Positions 23,136 through 33,899 of a DNA stretch of 64,000 nt are shown here, one piece after another. Each line of letters opens with the position of its first letter. The first letter of the stretch is position 1. The position numbers were made by a program, and so were the translations under genes. Source of the DNA: Salvelinus alpinus (Eukaryota > Chordata > Actinopteri > Salmoniformes > Salmonidae); the NCBI RefSeq assembly GCF_045679555.1, contig NC_092091.1, forward strand, positions 78,950,685 through 79,014,684, in the 5' to 3' direction. Below the pieces are notes generated by a model. That model did not search any database. It was given only the letters and a program-made list of their open reading frames with translations, and had not been told where the DNA came from.

Positions 23136-23580
23136 GTACTGCAGTACATCTCCTCCTCATGGACTGCACCAGAATTGCCTGTTTTTGCTGTGAGATGTTA
23201 CCCCACTCTTCCACCAAGGCACCTGCAAGTTCCCAGACATTTCTGTGGGGAATGGCCCTAGCCCTCACCCTCCGATCTAACAGGTCCCAGATGTGCTCAA
23301 TGGGATTGAGATCCGGGCTCTTCGTTGGCCATGGCAGAACACTGCCATTCCTGTCTTGCAGGAAATCAAACACACAACGAGCAGTATGGCTGGTGGAATT
23401 GTCATGCTGGAGGGTCATTTCAGGATGAGCCTGCAGGAAGGGTACCACACGAGGAAGGAGGATGTCTTCCCTGTAACGCACAGCGTTGAGATTGCCTGTA
23501 ATGACAACAAGCTCAGTCCGATGATGGTGTGACACACCGCCCCAGAGCATGACGGACCCTCCACCTCCAAATCGATCCCA
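23136..23580 (-). pseudogene. Tc1 transposase C-terminal half
   Basis: Encodes the catalytic second Asp region (LQHDNSTSHTAR) and the Glu region ([20 protein letters not shown]), ending in a normal Tc1-like C-terminus (RRRCTAVLKT). The DNA-binding domain and first catalytic Asp are missing. It is a different Tc1 family from the element at 2974-4611. Confidence 0.87.
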
Positions 23581-23831
23581 CTCCAGAGTACAGGCCCCTT
23601 ACAATGAAGATCTGTGAAGTTATTTGGATTTTTACAAATTATCTTTGAAAGACAGTGTCCTGAAAAAGGGACGTTTCTTTTTTTGCTGAGCTTATAACAC
23701 ATGATAACCTACCTATAACTCTTTTATCATGATGTGTATTTTTGTTTTGCATTAAGTCACAGCTCTTATTTCATGAGGTTAGCATTATTATGACAGTGCG
23801 CTATTTACAGCTGGGCTCAAACCAATCTCAC

Positions 23832-23936
23832 CGTAGAGAGACCCCTCCTTTGAAATGAAGAGGGATATCCATGGATCGGTCACTCTTCATTGATAGAGTA
23901 TCAGAGGAAATAGACTCTGCTATCTCTAATTGGCAC
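23832..23936 (-). CDS. Second Ser-Met-Lys-Ser exon, gene copy 2
   Basis: 105 bp (35 codons) with acceptor and donor (TACG|GTGAGA). The protein has ISSDTLSMKSDRSMDIPLHF. It starts by completing a split codon and ends in CG, which with the first G of the B-box exon gives Arg. This matches the N-terminal repeats of fish NLR/TRIM-like proteins as I remember them. Confidence 0.78.
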
Positions 23937-24117
23937 CTAGTAGTACAAGACAGTCAGGCAAAACACACTAAAAACAACAAAAAATGAATAAAACGAATCA
24001 TATTCCTCAATAATTATCTGAATCACAGTAACGTGAAATCTTTTTCTAGCCACCTACATTAATTAACATAATCATTAGGCACTTATTGACTTTTCCAGGT
24101 AGAACATAGATTCTCAC

Positions 24118-24231
24118 CGTTCATTTTGCTGTAAGGTCCCCTCCTTCAAACTAATAGGGATATCCATTGAGTTGTTACTCTTCATTGAAAAACAACCAGA
24201 GGAAATAGACTCCGCTCTCCCAGGATGGACA
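24118..24231 (-). CDS. First Ser-Met-Lys-Ser exon, gene copy 2
   Basis: 114 bp (38 codons) with acceptor TTGCAG and donor AACG|GTGAGA. The protein includes SSGCFSMKSNNSMDIPISLK. Its length is a multiple of three with the same phase on both sides, so this exon type can be duplicated or skipped without breaking the frame. It joins the start exon in frame. Confidence 0.8.
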
Positions 24232-24513
24232 CTGCAAGTAATACATGACAGTCAGACAGTTGTAGTAAATACTAAAATCAGAGCAGAACAGCCACACTCA
24301 CCTGGGTCAACATCTGTGAAAAGATTATTTATTTTTCCTAGTGATGAGAATGTGAGACATTTGTTATTTCAATTTAATGCAAAAAATACATAAAATCTCC
24401 AGATGATGTTGATGCAGGTGAGTGCAGCATGCGGTGCTGTGAAACACAAAAAGACATGTAGAATTACTACTGCTCCTTGAAGACTGCACCTGTAGAACTA
24501 CCACTGGCCTTAA

Positions 24514-26057
24514 ACTTCTTAGGGATAGACCCCTTGTTTTCCATTTTCACCTAAATGACATACCCAAATCTAACTGCTCAGGCCCTGAAGGATATGCATA
24601 TTTTCTTGGTACCATTTGAAAGGAAACACTTTGAAGTTTGTGGAATTGTGAAGTGAATGTAGGAGAATATAACACAATAGATCTGATAGAAGAAAATACA
24701 AAGAAAAAAAAACGTTTTTTTTCTACCACCATCGTTGAAATGCAAGAGAAAGGTCATAGTTATAGCCATCACTGCTAGTAATTCCGATAGTGTCCACAAG
24801 GTGGCAGCAGTGTATGTGTAAAGTTTCAGATGGATAACTTGAAAAATGAGTTCTCAACAATACTTTTAGTGTCAAGTCCGCAGGTACATTTTGGCAAATC
24901 GTGAATGAGACATTCACATTCACATTCCATTTTTCTGCAAGAAAATCGTCAAATCTGTATACTTGGACTTTGATTTCCAAGTATTAGTAGCCATATTATG
25001 TTCAACATTTGCAAAACAACCAGTTTTCTTAACTTCATAACTCCAAATATTCTTATATGTTGTGTCCAAAAGGAAAAGGCATGCTGTCGCAAAAGGTTAG
25101 CGTGCATTATGCGACCGAGACAGCGTTTCCGGATACTCCCGTAAAGCCCAGCTCATTGCCTATCTAGCTGGCTTTGTTTGACCACGATTTGACAAAGATA
25201 CAGTCCTTCAAGTGATGGCTGCTCTGAAGGCGTCGCTCTCTGACCAAATATGGTGTTCTATAGGATATACTACACCCCTAATGAAATAGTGAAGTCTTGT
25301 TACCTTCTAGGATCTCTGAGGAATACATATGTAACAGTATAACTTTACGTCTGTCCCCTCGCCCCGACCCGGGCGCGAGACAGGGACCCTCTGCACACAT
25401 CAACAACAGTCACCAACGAAGCATCGCTACCCATCGCTCCACAAATCGGTTCCCTTGCAGAGCAAAGGGAACCACTACTTCAAGGTCTCAAAGCAAGTGA
25501 CGTCATCGATTGAAAGGCTATTAGCGTGCACCACCGCTAACTAGCTAGCCATTTCACATCCGTTACACATACGAACGTGATTTGACTCGTTCAAACAACG
25601 TTTAGGGTGAGAGTTTCACAGATTGCTTTGTTTGCAAATTGAACGAGTTGAAATATAAAATCGATTGCACGTGCTATATGAACCTTTTTGGGATCTGAAA
25701 AATGATTGTATCTAACAAAACGACACGTCATCTCTGGGACCCTTTGGATGATACATTCTGAAATGTTGGTTTGATTTAAGTACACATTTCACCTTCAGAG
25801 GTGAATTTATCAAACCTTTCACATTGAAAAAAGTGTTTTGTTGTTAGGGGCTCTTCTCAAACAATAGTATGACATTTTTTCGCAGTAATAGCTACTATAA
25901 ATTGGACAGTGCAGTTATATTAACAAGAATTTAAGCTTTCAGCCGATATAAGACACTTCTATGTACCGACATTTGTTGTTACTCTAAAATCTGTGATCTT
26001 GATATAACGCGCTGCATGATTTACAACTGTCCCGTTGACGGAACACCGATCCTTAAG
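24514..26057. mobile_element. TTAA-type DNA transposon or left part of a larger one
   Basis: Preceded by TTAA (24510-24513) and starting ACTTCTTAGGGATAG; ends near CCGATCC before TTAA at 26053-26056. Contains the LTR-like insert at 25330-25567. No transposase seen. It abuts the next element, so both may be one larger element with a nested copy. Confidence 0.48.
25330..25567. mobile_element. Short LTR-like element
   Basis: 238 bp with TGTAAC...GTTACA ends and CATA repeated on both sides (25326-25329 and 25568-25571). Contains the stretch CATCGCTACCCATCGCTCCA that recurs, slightly changed, at 32311-32365. Could be a small solo LTR. Confidence 0.48.
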
Positions 26058-26061
26058 TTAA

Positions 26062-27595
26062 CTTCTTAGTGATCCCTTCGCGCGCCAATCCCACAAAACC
26101 CAGTGAAATAGCAGCGTGCCAAATTCAAAAACAGAAATACTCATAATAATAATAATTAATAAATCATACAAGTGTTATACACCGGTTTAAAGATGAACTT
26201 CTTGTAATCCAGCCACGGTGTCAGATTTCAAAAAGGCTTTAGGGCGAAAGCAAACCATGCTATTATCTGAGGACAGCACCCCATCAAACATACACATGAG
26301 GGGGCCTCCCGGGTGGCGCAGTGGTCTAAGGCACTGCATCGCAGTGCTAGCTGTGCCACCAGAGTCTCTGGGTTCGCGCCCAGGCTCTGTCGCAGCCGGC
26401 CGCGACCGGGAGGTCCGTGGGGCGACGCACAATTGGCTTAGCGTCGTCCGGGTTAGGGAGGGTTTGGCCGGTAGGGATATCCTTGTCTCATCGCGCTCCA
26501 GCGACTCCTGTGGCGGGCCGGGCGCAGTGCGCGCTAACCGAGGGGGGCGGGTGCACGGTGTTTCCTCCGACACATTGGTGAGGCTGGCTTCCGGGTTGGA
26601 GGCGCGCTGTGTTAAGAAGCAGTGCGGCTAGGTTGGGTTGTGCTTCGGAGGACGCATGGCTCGACCTTCGTCTCTCCCGAGCCCGTACGGGAGTTGTAGC
26701 GATGAGACAAGATAGTAATTACTAGCGATTGGATACCACGAAAATTGGGGAGAAAAGGGGATAAAATTTATTAAAAATAAAAAATAAAAATAACATACAC
26801 ATGAAAATCATAATTCAACCCGCCAGGCACAACACTAAAGTCAGAAATAACATATAATGCATGCCTTACCTTTGAAGATCTTCTTCTGTTGGCACTCCAA
26901 TATGTCCAATAAACATTACAAATGGTCCTTTTGTTTGATTAATTCTGTCATTACATCCCCAAAATGTCAATTTGGCGCGTTTGATTCTGAAAATACACCG
27001 GTTCAAACTCGCGCAACATGACTACAAAGTATCTAATAAGTTACCTGTCAACTTGATCCAGACATTTCAAACAACTTTCCTAATACAACTTTAGGTCTTT
27101 TTTTTCGTAAATAATCTATAAAATTTAAGATGGGATAAACTGTGTTCAATAGCGGATAAAAACAACGTGGAGCGAGCTTTCAGGTCACACGCCTTTAACA
27201 AACAGTACACTTCAATCGACCCTCGTTCTGAACTGCCATACTTCTTAATTTCTCAAACGGAAAAACATCAACCGATTTCTAAACTGTTGACATCCAGTGG
27301 AAGCGATAGGAACTGCAAGCAAGTGCCTTAGAAATCTAGATCCCCATAGAAATCACATTGAAAAGAGTACCTCAAATTTTTTACCTGGAAGGTTTGTCCT
27401 CGGGGTTTCGCCTGTCAAATAAGTTCTGCTATACTCAGACATCATTCAAACATTATTCGAAACTTCAGAGTGTTTTCTTTACAAATCTACTAATAATATG
27501 CATATCCTAGCTTCTGGGCCTGTGTAGCAGGCAGTTTACTTTGGGCACACTTTTCATCGGGACGTGAAAATAGTGCCCCCGAGCCTGAAGAAGTT
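26062..27595. mobile_element. TTAA-type DNA transposon carrying a SINE
   Basis: TTAA lies at 26058-26061 and 27596-27599. The ends are CTTCTTAGTGATCCC on the left and GAGCCTGAAGAAGTT on the right, a partial inverted match. The right part matches, inverted, the fragment at 11395-11925. The SINE at 26300-26792 is nested within it. Confidence 0.52.
26300..26792 (+). mobile_element. Large tRNA-derived SINE with perfect target duplication
   Basis: The head has RNA polymerase III box A-like (TGGCGCAGTGGTCTAAGGC) and box B (GGTTCGCGCCC) sequences, as in a tRNA-Leu-like promoter. An A-rich AATAAAAAATAAAAATA tail ends it. A 12-bp duplication ACATACACATGA flanks it exactly (26288-26299 and 26793-26804). 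It resembles the SlmI type, but the name is from memory. Confidence 0.93.
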
Positions 27596-27654
27596 TTAAG
27601 GACTGCACCTGTAGAGGTTAGTAGTCAATTAACGGTTACACAAACTATCTGCAG

Positions 27655-28440
27655 TGTCCCTACGCACACTCAATAAACTATATCTAGCGTACACACACAC
27701 ACTACATTGACACTCCCACACACATATTCTACATAAGCCCACACATCCACAGTTTTACACTCATCATTGGCTGCTGCTACTTTATTTTAGTCTTATTATT
27801 ATAATAATAATTATTATATATCCTGTAGCCTAGTCACTTTACCCTGCCTTCATTTACATATCTACCTCATACCTCGTACCGCTGCACATACTGGTACTCC
27901 CTGTATATAGCCGCACATTGATCTGGCACTGGTACTCCCTGTATATAGCTCCACATTGATCTGGTACTGGTACTCCCTGTATATAGCTCCACGCTGATCT
28001 GGTACTGGTACTCCCTGTATATAGCCGCACATTGATCTGGCACTGGTACTCCCTGTATATTGCTCCACGCTGATCTGGTACTGGTACTCCCTGTATATTG
28101 CTGCACACTGATCTGGTACTGGTACTCCCTGTATATTGCTCCACACTGATCTGGTATTGGTACTCCCTGTATATTGCTCCACACTGATCTGGTACTGGTA
28201 CTCCCTGTATATTGCTCCACACTGATCTGGTACTGGTACTCCCTGTATATAGCTCCACATTGATCTGGTACTGGTACTTCCTGTATATCGCTCCATTCTT
28301 GTATATTTGATTCCTTGTGTTACTATTTCATTATTATTTTTAAACTCTGCATCCTTGGGAAGGGCTCGTAAGCAAGCATTTCACAGTGAAGTCTAAACCA
28401 GTTGTATTAGGCGGTTATGACAAATTACATTTGAACTACC
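27655..28440 (+). mobile_element. LINE 3' untranslated fragment
   Basis: Ends with GCTCGTAAGCAAGCATTTCA and a T/A-rich tail similar to the 3' end of the LINE at 29240-32092 (TTGTAAGTAAGCATTTCA). It contains the 38-bp minisatellite that such LINE tails often carry. No coding part. Confidence 0.65.
27888..28300 (+). repeat. 38-bp minisatellite, about 11 units
   Basis: Unit TACTGGTACTCCCTGTATAT plus AGCTCCACATTGATCTGG, with variants GCCGCAC, GCTCCACGC and ATTGCTGCAC. Because 38 is not a multiple of three and the unit lacks minus-strand stops, all three minus frames stay open; this is not a gene. Confidence 0.96.
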
Positions 28441-28535
28441 ACTGGCCCTTGATTTTCCCTCACAGTCATTTACACCAAATCTATTGGCTAGAATTAAAGC
28501 AATTAAAACATCCCATCATGCTTAGGTTCATTATA

Positions 28536-28752
28536 GGGGCGGCAGGTAGCCTAGCGGTTAAGAGTGTTGGCCCTTTAACCGAAAGGTCGTTGGTTTGCAT
28601 CACCGAGCCGGCAAGGTTGGAAAAATCTGCCGTTCTGTCCTTGAGCAAGGCAGTTAACCCCCACCGATGACATAATGTTGATTAAGGCAGCCCCCCGTAC
28701 CTCTGATTCAGAGGGTTAAATGTGGAAGACACATTTCAGTTGAATGCATTCA
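28536..28752 (+). mobile_element. HpaI-like tRNA-derived SINE
   Basis: Starts GGGGCGGCAGGTAGCCTAGC, the remembered head of the salmonid HpaI SINE family, with a box B-like segment (TCGTTGGTTTGCATCACC) and the CTTGAGCAAGGCAGTTAACC core. The 3' part has the TCTGATTCAGAGGG...GAAGACACATTTCAGT variant tail. Confidence 0.85.
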
Positions 28753-28970
28753 GTTATGAAACTGACAAGGTTTCCCCTAGAATAAAATGTTCTGTTAACT
28801 ATGTAATTTACTATGCAGTAACTCAGTATCCTTACTAGAAATCATATGAACATATTAGTATATATCTGAGAGGTGTGTTGTATTTTTGGTCAAAATCCTC
28901 TTCATCCTCTGTATTACAAAATTATAGCATAGGATATAAAAGTGTTGAACAAGCACACACCCCCCTCTAC

Positions 28971-29074
28971 CTCATATCAGGGTCCATGGTCTCATCAAGA
29001 TCCTCAAATGGTGACCCATCCTTCTGTCTTTCTTTAGGGATGGCTCCACCCTCAGCCCCCTGATGATAACACAT
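28971..29074 (-). CDS. Start exon, gene copy 2
   Basis: The exon spans 28971-29130 (acceptor TTTACAG at 29131, donor GAG|GTAGAG). The first 56 bp are untranslated; ATG at 29074 begins MCYHQGAEGGAIPKERQKDG and continues to an AG that combines with T of the exon at 24231. The style matches N-termini of fish NLR/TRIM-like proteins. The untranslated part and first codons are the sequence expanded 30-fold in copy 3. Because the exon starts at an acceptor, an upstream non-coding exon and promoter should exist but were not found. Confidence 0.7.
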
Positions 29075-29239
29075 AACTCTGAGAGGAGGTCTCACAATCC
29101 TGAAGAGGATTGGTCTAGTCCTGTATCAATCTGTAAATAAGAAGAGTAAATACCAATATTTAAACAAAAGCAGTCGGCCTACTGTCTGCCTGCTGTGCTG
29201 GGGATTTAAAATTGACATTATAATAACATTCTGTAAAAC

Positions 29240-32092
29240 ATTTTGAACAGTCTATTTAGCACCACAAACCGATGCTGGCACTAAGACGGCACTCAACGAG
29301 CTGTATAAGGCCATAAAGCAAACAAGAAAATGATCATCCAGAAGCAGCGCTCCTAGCGGCCGGTGACTTTAATTCAGGAAAACTTAAATCAGTTTTTCCT
29401 CATTTCTACCAGCATGTCACATGTGCAACCAGAGGAGAAAAAATAACTTAGAGCACCTTTACTCCACAAACGCATACAAAGCTCTCCCTCACCCTCCATT
29501 TGGCAAATCTGACCATAATTCTATCCTCCTGATTCCTGCTTCCAAGCAAAAACTATAGCAGGAAATACTAGTGACTCGCTCAATACGGAAGTGGTCAGAT
29601 GACGCGGATGCTACACTACAGGACTGTTTTGCTAGCAAAGACTGGAATATGTTTCCCGGGACTCATCCAATGGCATTGTGGAGTATACCGCCTCAGTCAT
29701 CGGCTTCATCAATAAGTGCACCGACGTACGGTCACTGTGGGGACGACGTCGTACATACCCCAACCAGAAGCCATGGATTACAGGCAACATTCGCATTGAG
29801 CTAAAGCTGCCGCTTTCAAGGAGCGGGACACTAATCTGAACACCATCAGACAAAGCGTCAATACAGGATTAAGATTGAATCCTACTACACCGGCTCTGAC
29901 TTTTGTCTGATGTGGCAGGGCTTAAACTATTAGGGACTACAAAGGGAAACCCAGCCATGAGCTGCCAAGTATTACAAGTCTACCAGATGAGCTAAATGCC
30001 TTTTATGCTCGCTTATAGGCCAGCAACACTGAAGCATGCATGAGAGCACCAGCTGTTCCGGACGACTGTGTGATCACGCTCTCTGTAGCCGATGTGAGCA
30101 AGACCTTTAAACAGGTCAACATTCACAAAGCCGCGGGGCCAGATGGATTACCAGGACATGTACTCAAAGCATGCGCGGACAATCTGCCAAATGTCTTCGC
30201 TGGCGGTTTCAACCTCTCCCTGACCGAGTCTGTAATAGATACATGCAGATCACCATAGTCCCTGTGACCAAGGAAGTGAAGGTAACCTGCCTAAATGATT
30301 ACCGCCCCGTAGCACTCACGTCGGTAGCCGTGAAGTGCTTTGAAAGGCTGGTCATGGCTCACATCAACAGCATCATCCCGGATACCCTAGACCCAGTCCA
30401 GTCCAAACTGAAGTGGGTCTAAGGTGGCCGGTAAGGTGGAAGTGATATGACCCTTGACTAGGCTCTCAAAGTCCTTCATGATGACAGAACTGAGCAGTAG
30501 TGGGGCGGTATTCATTTTGTTCCGTTATCTTGCCTTCTTGGGTACAGGAACAATGGTAGCCATCTTGAAGCAAGTGGGGACAACAGACTGGGATAGGGAG
30601 CGATTGAATATGTCCGTAAACACACCAGCCAGCTGGTATGCGCATGCTCTGAGGACACGGCTAGGGGTGCCGTCTGGGCCAGCAGGCTTGTGAGGGTTAA
30701 CACGTTAAAATGTTTTACTCACGTCAGCCACAGAGTAGGAGAGGGGCGCAGTCCTTGTTTGCGGGCCGCGATGGTGGCACTATTATCCTCAAAGCGGGCA
30801 AAGGTGTTTAGTTTGTCTGGAAGCGTGCCGTTGGTGTCCGTGACGTGGCTGGTTTTCTTTTTGTGGTCCGTGATTTCCTGTAGACACTGCCACATACGTC
30901 TTGTGTCTGAGCCGTTGAATTGCGACTCCACCTTGTCCCTGTACTGGCATTTCGCTTGTTTGATTGCCTTGCGGAGGGAATAACTACACTAAGCTAAGGA
31001 CCCTGGGACTAAACACCTCCCTCTGCAACTGGATCCTGGTGTTCCTGACCGGCCGCCCCCAGGTGGTAAGGGTAGGCAACAACACGTCTGCCACGCTAAT
31101 CATCAACACTGCGGCCCCTCAGGGGTGCGTGCTTAGTCCCCTCCTATACTCCCTGTTCACCCACGACTGCATGGCCAATCACGATCCAACACCATTGTTA
31201 AGTTCACCGACAACAATGAGACAACCTATAGGGAGGAGGTCAGAGACCTGGCAGTGTGGTACCAGGACAATAACCTCTCTCTCAATGTGAGCAAGACAAA
31301 GGAGCGGATCATGGACTACAGGAAAAGGCGGGCCGAACGGGCCCCCAATAACATTGACAGGACTGTAGTAGAGCATTTCAAGTTCCTTGGTGTCCACATC
31401 ACCAATGAACTATCATGGTCCAAACATATCAAGACAGTGGTGAAGAGGGCACGACAACACCTTCTCCCCGTCAGGAAATTGAAAATATTTGGCATGGTTC
31501 TACAGCTGCACCATCGAGAGCAACCTAACCCGTTGCATCACCGCATTGTAAGGCGCTACAGAGGGTAGTGCGTACGGCCCAGTACATCACTGGGGCCAAG
31601 CTTCCTGCCATCCAGGACCTATATACTAGGCGGTGTCAGAGGAAAGCCCCCAAAAATTGTCAAAGACTCCTGTCACCCAAGTCATAGACTGTTCTTTCTG
31701 CTATCGCACGGCAACCGGTACCGGAGCGCCAAGTCTAAGACCAAAAGGCTCCTTAACAGCTTCTACCCCCAAGCCATAAGACCGCTGAACAATTAATCAA
31801 ATGGCCACCCGGACTATTTACATTGACACCCCCCTTACATTTGTTTTTACACTGCTGCTACTCGCTGTTTATTATCTATGCATAGTCACTTCACCACTAC
31901 CTACATGTACAAATGACCTTGACTAACCTGACTCGGTACTGGTACCCACTGTATATAGCCTTTTACTTTAGATTATTTGGTAAATATTTAATTAACTCTT
32001 TCTTGAACTGCACTGTTGGTTAATGGCTTGTAAGTAAGCATTTCATTCAGAGCATGTGACAAATAAAGTTGAATTTGGTTAGATTTGAAAAA
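29240..32092 (+). mobile_element. LINE of a second family (jockey-superfamily, Rex/CR1-like), rearranged
   Basis: Contains an endonuclease remnant (about 29280-29800: GDFNSG-like region and the LPHPPFGKSDHNSI-like region), RT segments ([10 protein letters not shown] at about 30290; [14 protein letters not shown] at about 31110; [12 protein letters not shown] at about 31270; FKFLGVHITNELSW at about 31375) and a 3' end with GACAAATAAAGTTGAATTTGG. The catalytic YADD region is lost to a deletion near 31190. An inverted piece of a related copy sits at 30425-30975. Confidence 0.85.
30425..30975 (-). mobile_element. Inverted LINE segment inside the plus-strand LINE
   Basis: On the minus strand it encodes the endonuclease-RT linker and RT start of the same family (KVESQFNGSDTRRMWQCLQE, TNGTLPDKLNTFARFE). 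At the left junction both orientations stop at equivalent positions (LDPVQ on plus, LDPL on minus), a head-to-head fusion. Stops interrupt it. Confidence 0.85.
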
Positions 32093-32310
32093 CACTACAG
32101 GCATTAGGCAGAAAGTGTTAATGAATAATATAAAATAACAATAAAAGATTGAACCCAGCAACATAGCCTAGGCTACAGTATCTTGTAATGGTAACATTGA
32201 AATAAATAAATACATTGAAATAAATATGAAGTTCAGCCCACTTGATATTCATAAAGTCATTTCGTTGTCTTTTTCATGACGGTCATCTTTAGTGAATTGT
32301 ATTAGGCCTA

Positions 32311-32430
32311 GGCTGCACACATCAACAACGGTCGCCCACGAAGCATCGTTACCCATCGCTCCACAAAGGCCGCGGTGTTTAGTTTGTCTGGAAGCGTGCC
32401 GTTGGTGTCCGTGACGTGGCTGGTTTTCTA
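32311..32430. repeat. Chimeric fragment: LTR-like piece joined to LINE piece
   Basis: 32311-32365 matches part of the element at 25330-25567. 32371-32430 matches 30806-30860 of the inverted LINE segment nearly base for base (TTTAGTTTGTCTGGAAGCGT and onward). The two are fused within a few bases. Confidence 0.6.
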
Positions 32431-32461
32431 CCATCTAACACTACACTCACACACAAAAAAA

Positions 32462-32662
32462 CTAAAAGGGTGGTACATCACCACCACTTACCACACCCTG
32501 TAACTCTTCTGATGTCAAGTCTCGCACACCCAAATACCTCTCTGCAGCTGCCACCACCTCAATTGTCTGCGACTTACGTTCCATCCCTGCTGTACATAGC
32601 ATTGCTATAAATGCTAAAAATCCAATCTTACTGAAACATATATCTGAAACGTAATGAAACAA
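32462..32662 (-). pseudogene. Fragment of a repeat-encoded protein
   Basis: Minus-strand frame with ERKSQTIEVVAAAERYLGV and LTSEELQGVVSGG. I recall this phrase from multicopy salmonid ORFs associated with LINE/gag-like genes but cannot name the protein. The surrounding sequence has no continuation. Confidence 0.35.
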
Positions 32663-33148
32663 CAGGGAGCAGGTCTCGAAACCTCCACCTCCTAGCCCGA
32701 GGTCCGGCGCCGGAAAAGCATGCGCGTGCGGTAGAGTCGATTTCCGCGCTTATAAACCCAGGGTCGTTACAGTATAGAAGCAGGTCGAATTGTTGCTAAA
32801 AGTTGCTAAATTACGTTGTGCTATCATTGCGTAAAAACGTAAAACGGCGTCATTACGTAGAATACACAATAACGTTACTCAAATTGACTGGGCATCTCGG
32901 CGAAAAATATGATTTGACATTTGTTCGTTTAGATTTGTTTGTTAATCATATATTTTTGTTTGTAAAAGTAATATAAACACAACACATTTCATATGATCAG
33001 ATATTTGTATTTTTAAACACAACACATTTAATTATTGAAAAATTACACATTATTGAACAATTAAATTGTATTTATTTTATTTTTATCTAGGTAACCTACA
33101 CATTCTGAACAATTATAGTTTTAAGCAGTGTATTGTTAGTTAGTTATC

Positions 33149-33290
33149 GTGCCTGGCTGCAAAAGTGCATTGTGAGTGACGTCAGCAGCAGACGCTCAGC
33201 TCGTGCACAGGCAGCAATGATTTGCAATTTGCGGAAATTGCTGTTGCCTGCTGCTGACGTCACTCACAATGCACATTTGCAGCTAGGCAC
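33149..33290. repeat. Strong hairpin: 43-bp inverted arms
   Basis: Arms 33149-33191 and 33248-33290 are nearly perfect complements (GTGCCTGGCTGC...GACGTCAGCAGCAG against CTGCTGCTGACGTC...GCAGCTAGGCAC), with a 56-bp loop. It lies in a region with repeated GTTGCTAAAAGTTGCTAAA motifs (about 32788-32812 and 33374-33470), probably a short transposon. Confidence 0.8.
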
Positions 33291-33899
33291 GTGTGTTGTG
33301 ACTGAATGTGTGACAGAGAAAATCGTTTTTTAGAGGGAAAATACGTGCATTTTAGCGCTGAGTCACTTTTAAAAAGTTGCTAAAAGTTCAACAACAAAAA
33401 ATGTAAGTAGCTAAATTTGTTGCCAGGGTAGTCTGAGAAGTTGCTAAATCTAGCAACGAAATTGCTAAATTGGCATAACTGGTCATGAGTTCCTCAATCA
33501 ACAGCCCGGCTCCAAGCTGGAGAGAGCCGACACCCTGGAGATGAACGTTTGCTTCCTGAAACGTCAGCAACAGTACCAGCCAGTGAGCTCTGTTATGGGT
33601 GTAAAATGAAAATGACACAGTGCTGCCATCTGTTGGTAAATGTTAATTACTGCAACTCCAGTGTTTTTACTGGTGTGCCTGAGATAGATACCCGTATGTA
33701 TTGCAATGTACTGAACAAGACTGGTTACTCGCATCAATGTCTCGGTCTCGTCATTTAACATTCAAACATGATGTCCGAGTCGGATAACTAACCACGATTT
33801 CCTCAAATTAGAGTAGCCTGTTATGGTTTACAAAAAAAATACTTATTTGAGTAAAAATTTCGCCGGAATTGACCTTAGCTAGAGTGAGTTTGCTAGTTA

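Larger units (their letters stand above)
21480..23693 (-). mobile_element. Tc1-like element in intron, internally deleted and interrupted
   Basis: Inverted ends AACTCAGCAAAAAATGAAAC (left) and its near-complement ending TTTTTTTGCTGAGCTT (right). The left end runs to CACCAGCTACATTAA, where the TTAA element at 21705-23131 interrupts it. It resumes at TTAAGTACTGCAG with transposase codons. The N-terminal half of the transposase is deleted at about 23598. Confidence 0.9.

Noticed and set aside
24578..24980. Overlapping minus ORFs of 60-85 codons
   Set aside because: Located in the TTAA-type transposon left part; no motif and no agreement with related copies.
26300..26420. tRNA-like gene with box A and box B
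   Set aside because: It is the head of a SINE with a 12-bp target duplication and an A-rich tail, not a stand-alone tRNA gene.
27854..28296. Three overlapping minus-strand ORFs of 117-144 codons
   Set aside because: They are the three frames of a 38-bp tandem repeat that happens to lack stops; the repetitive peptide is an artefact.
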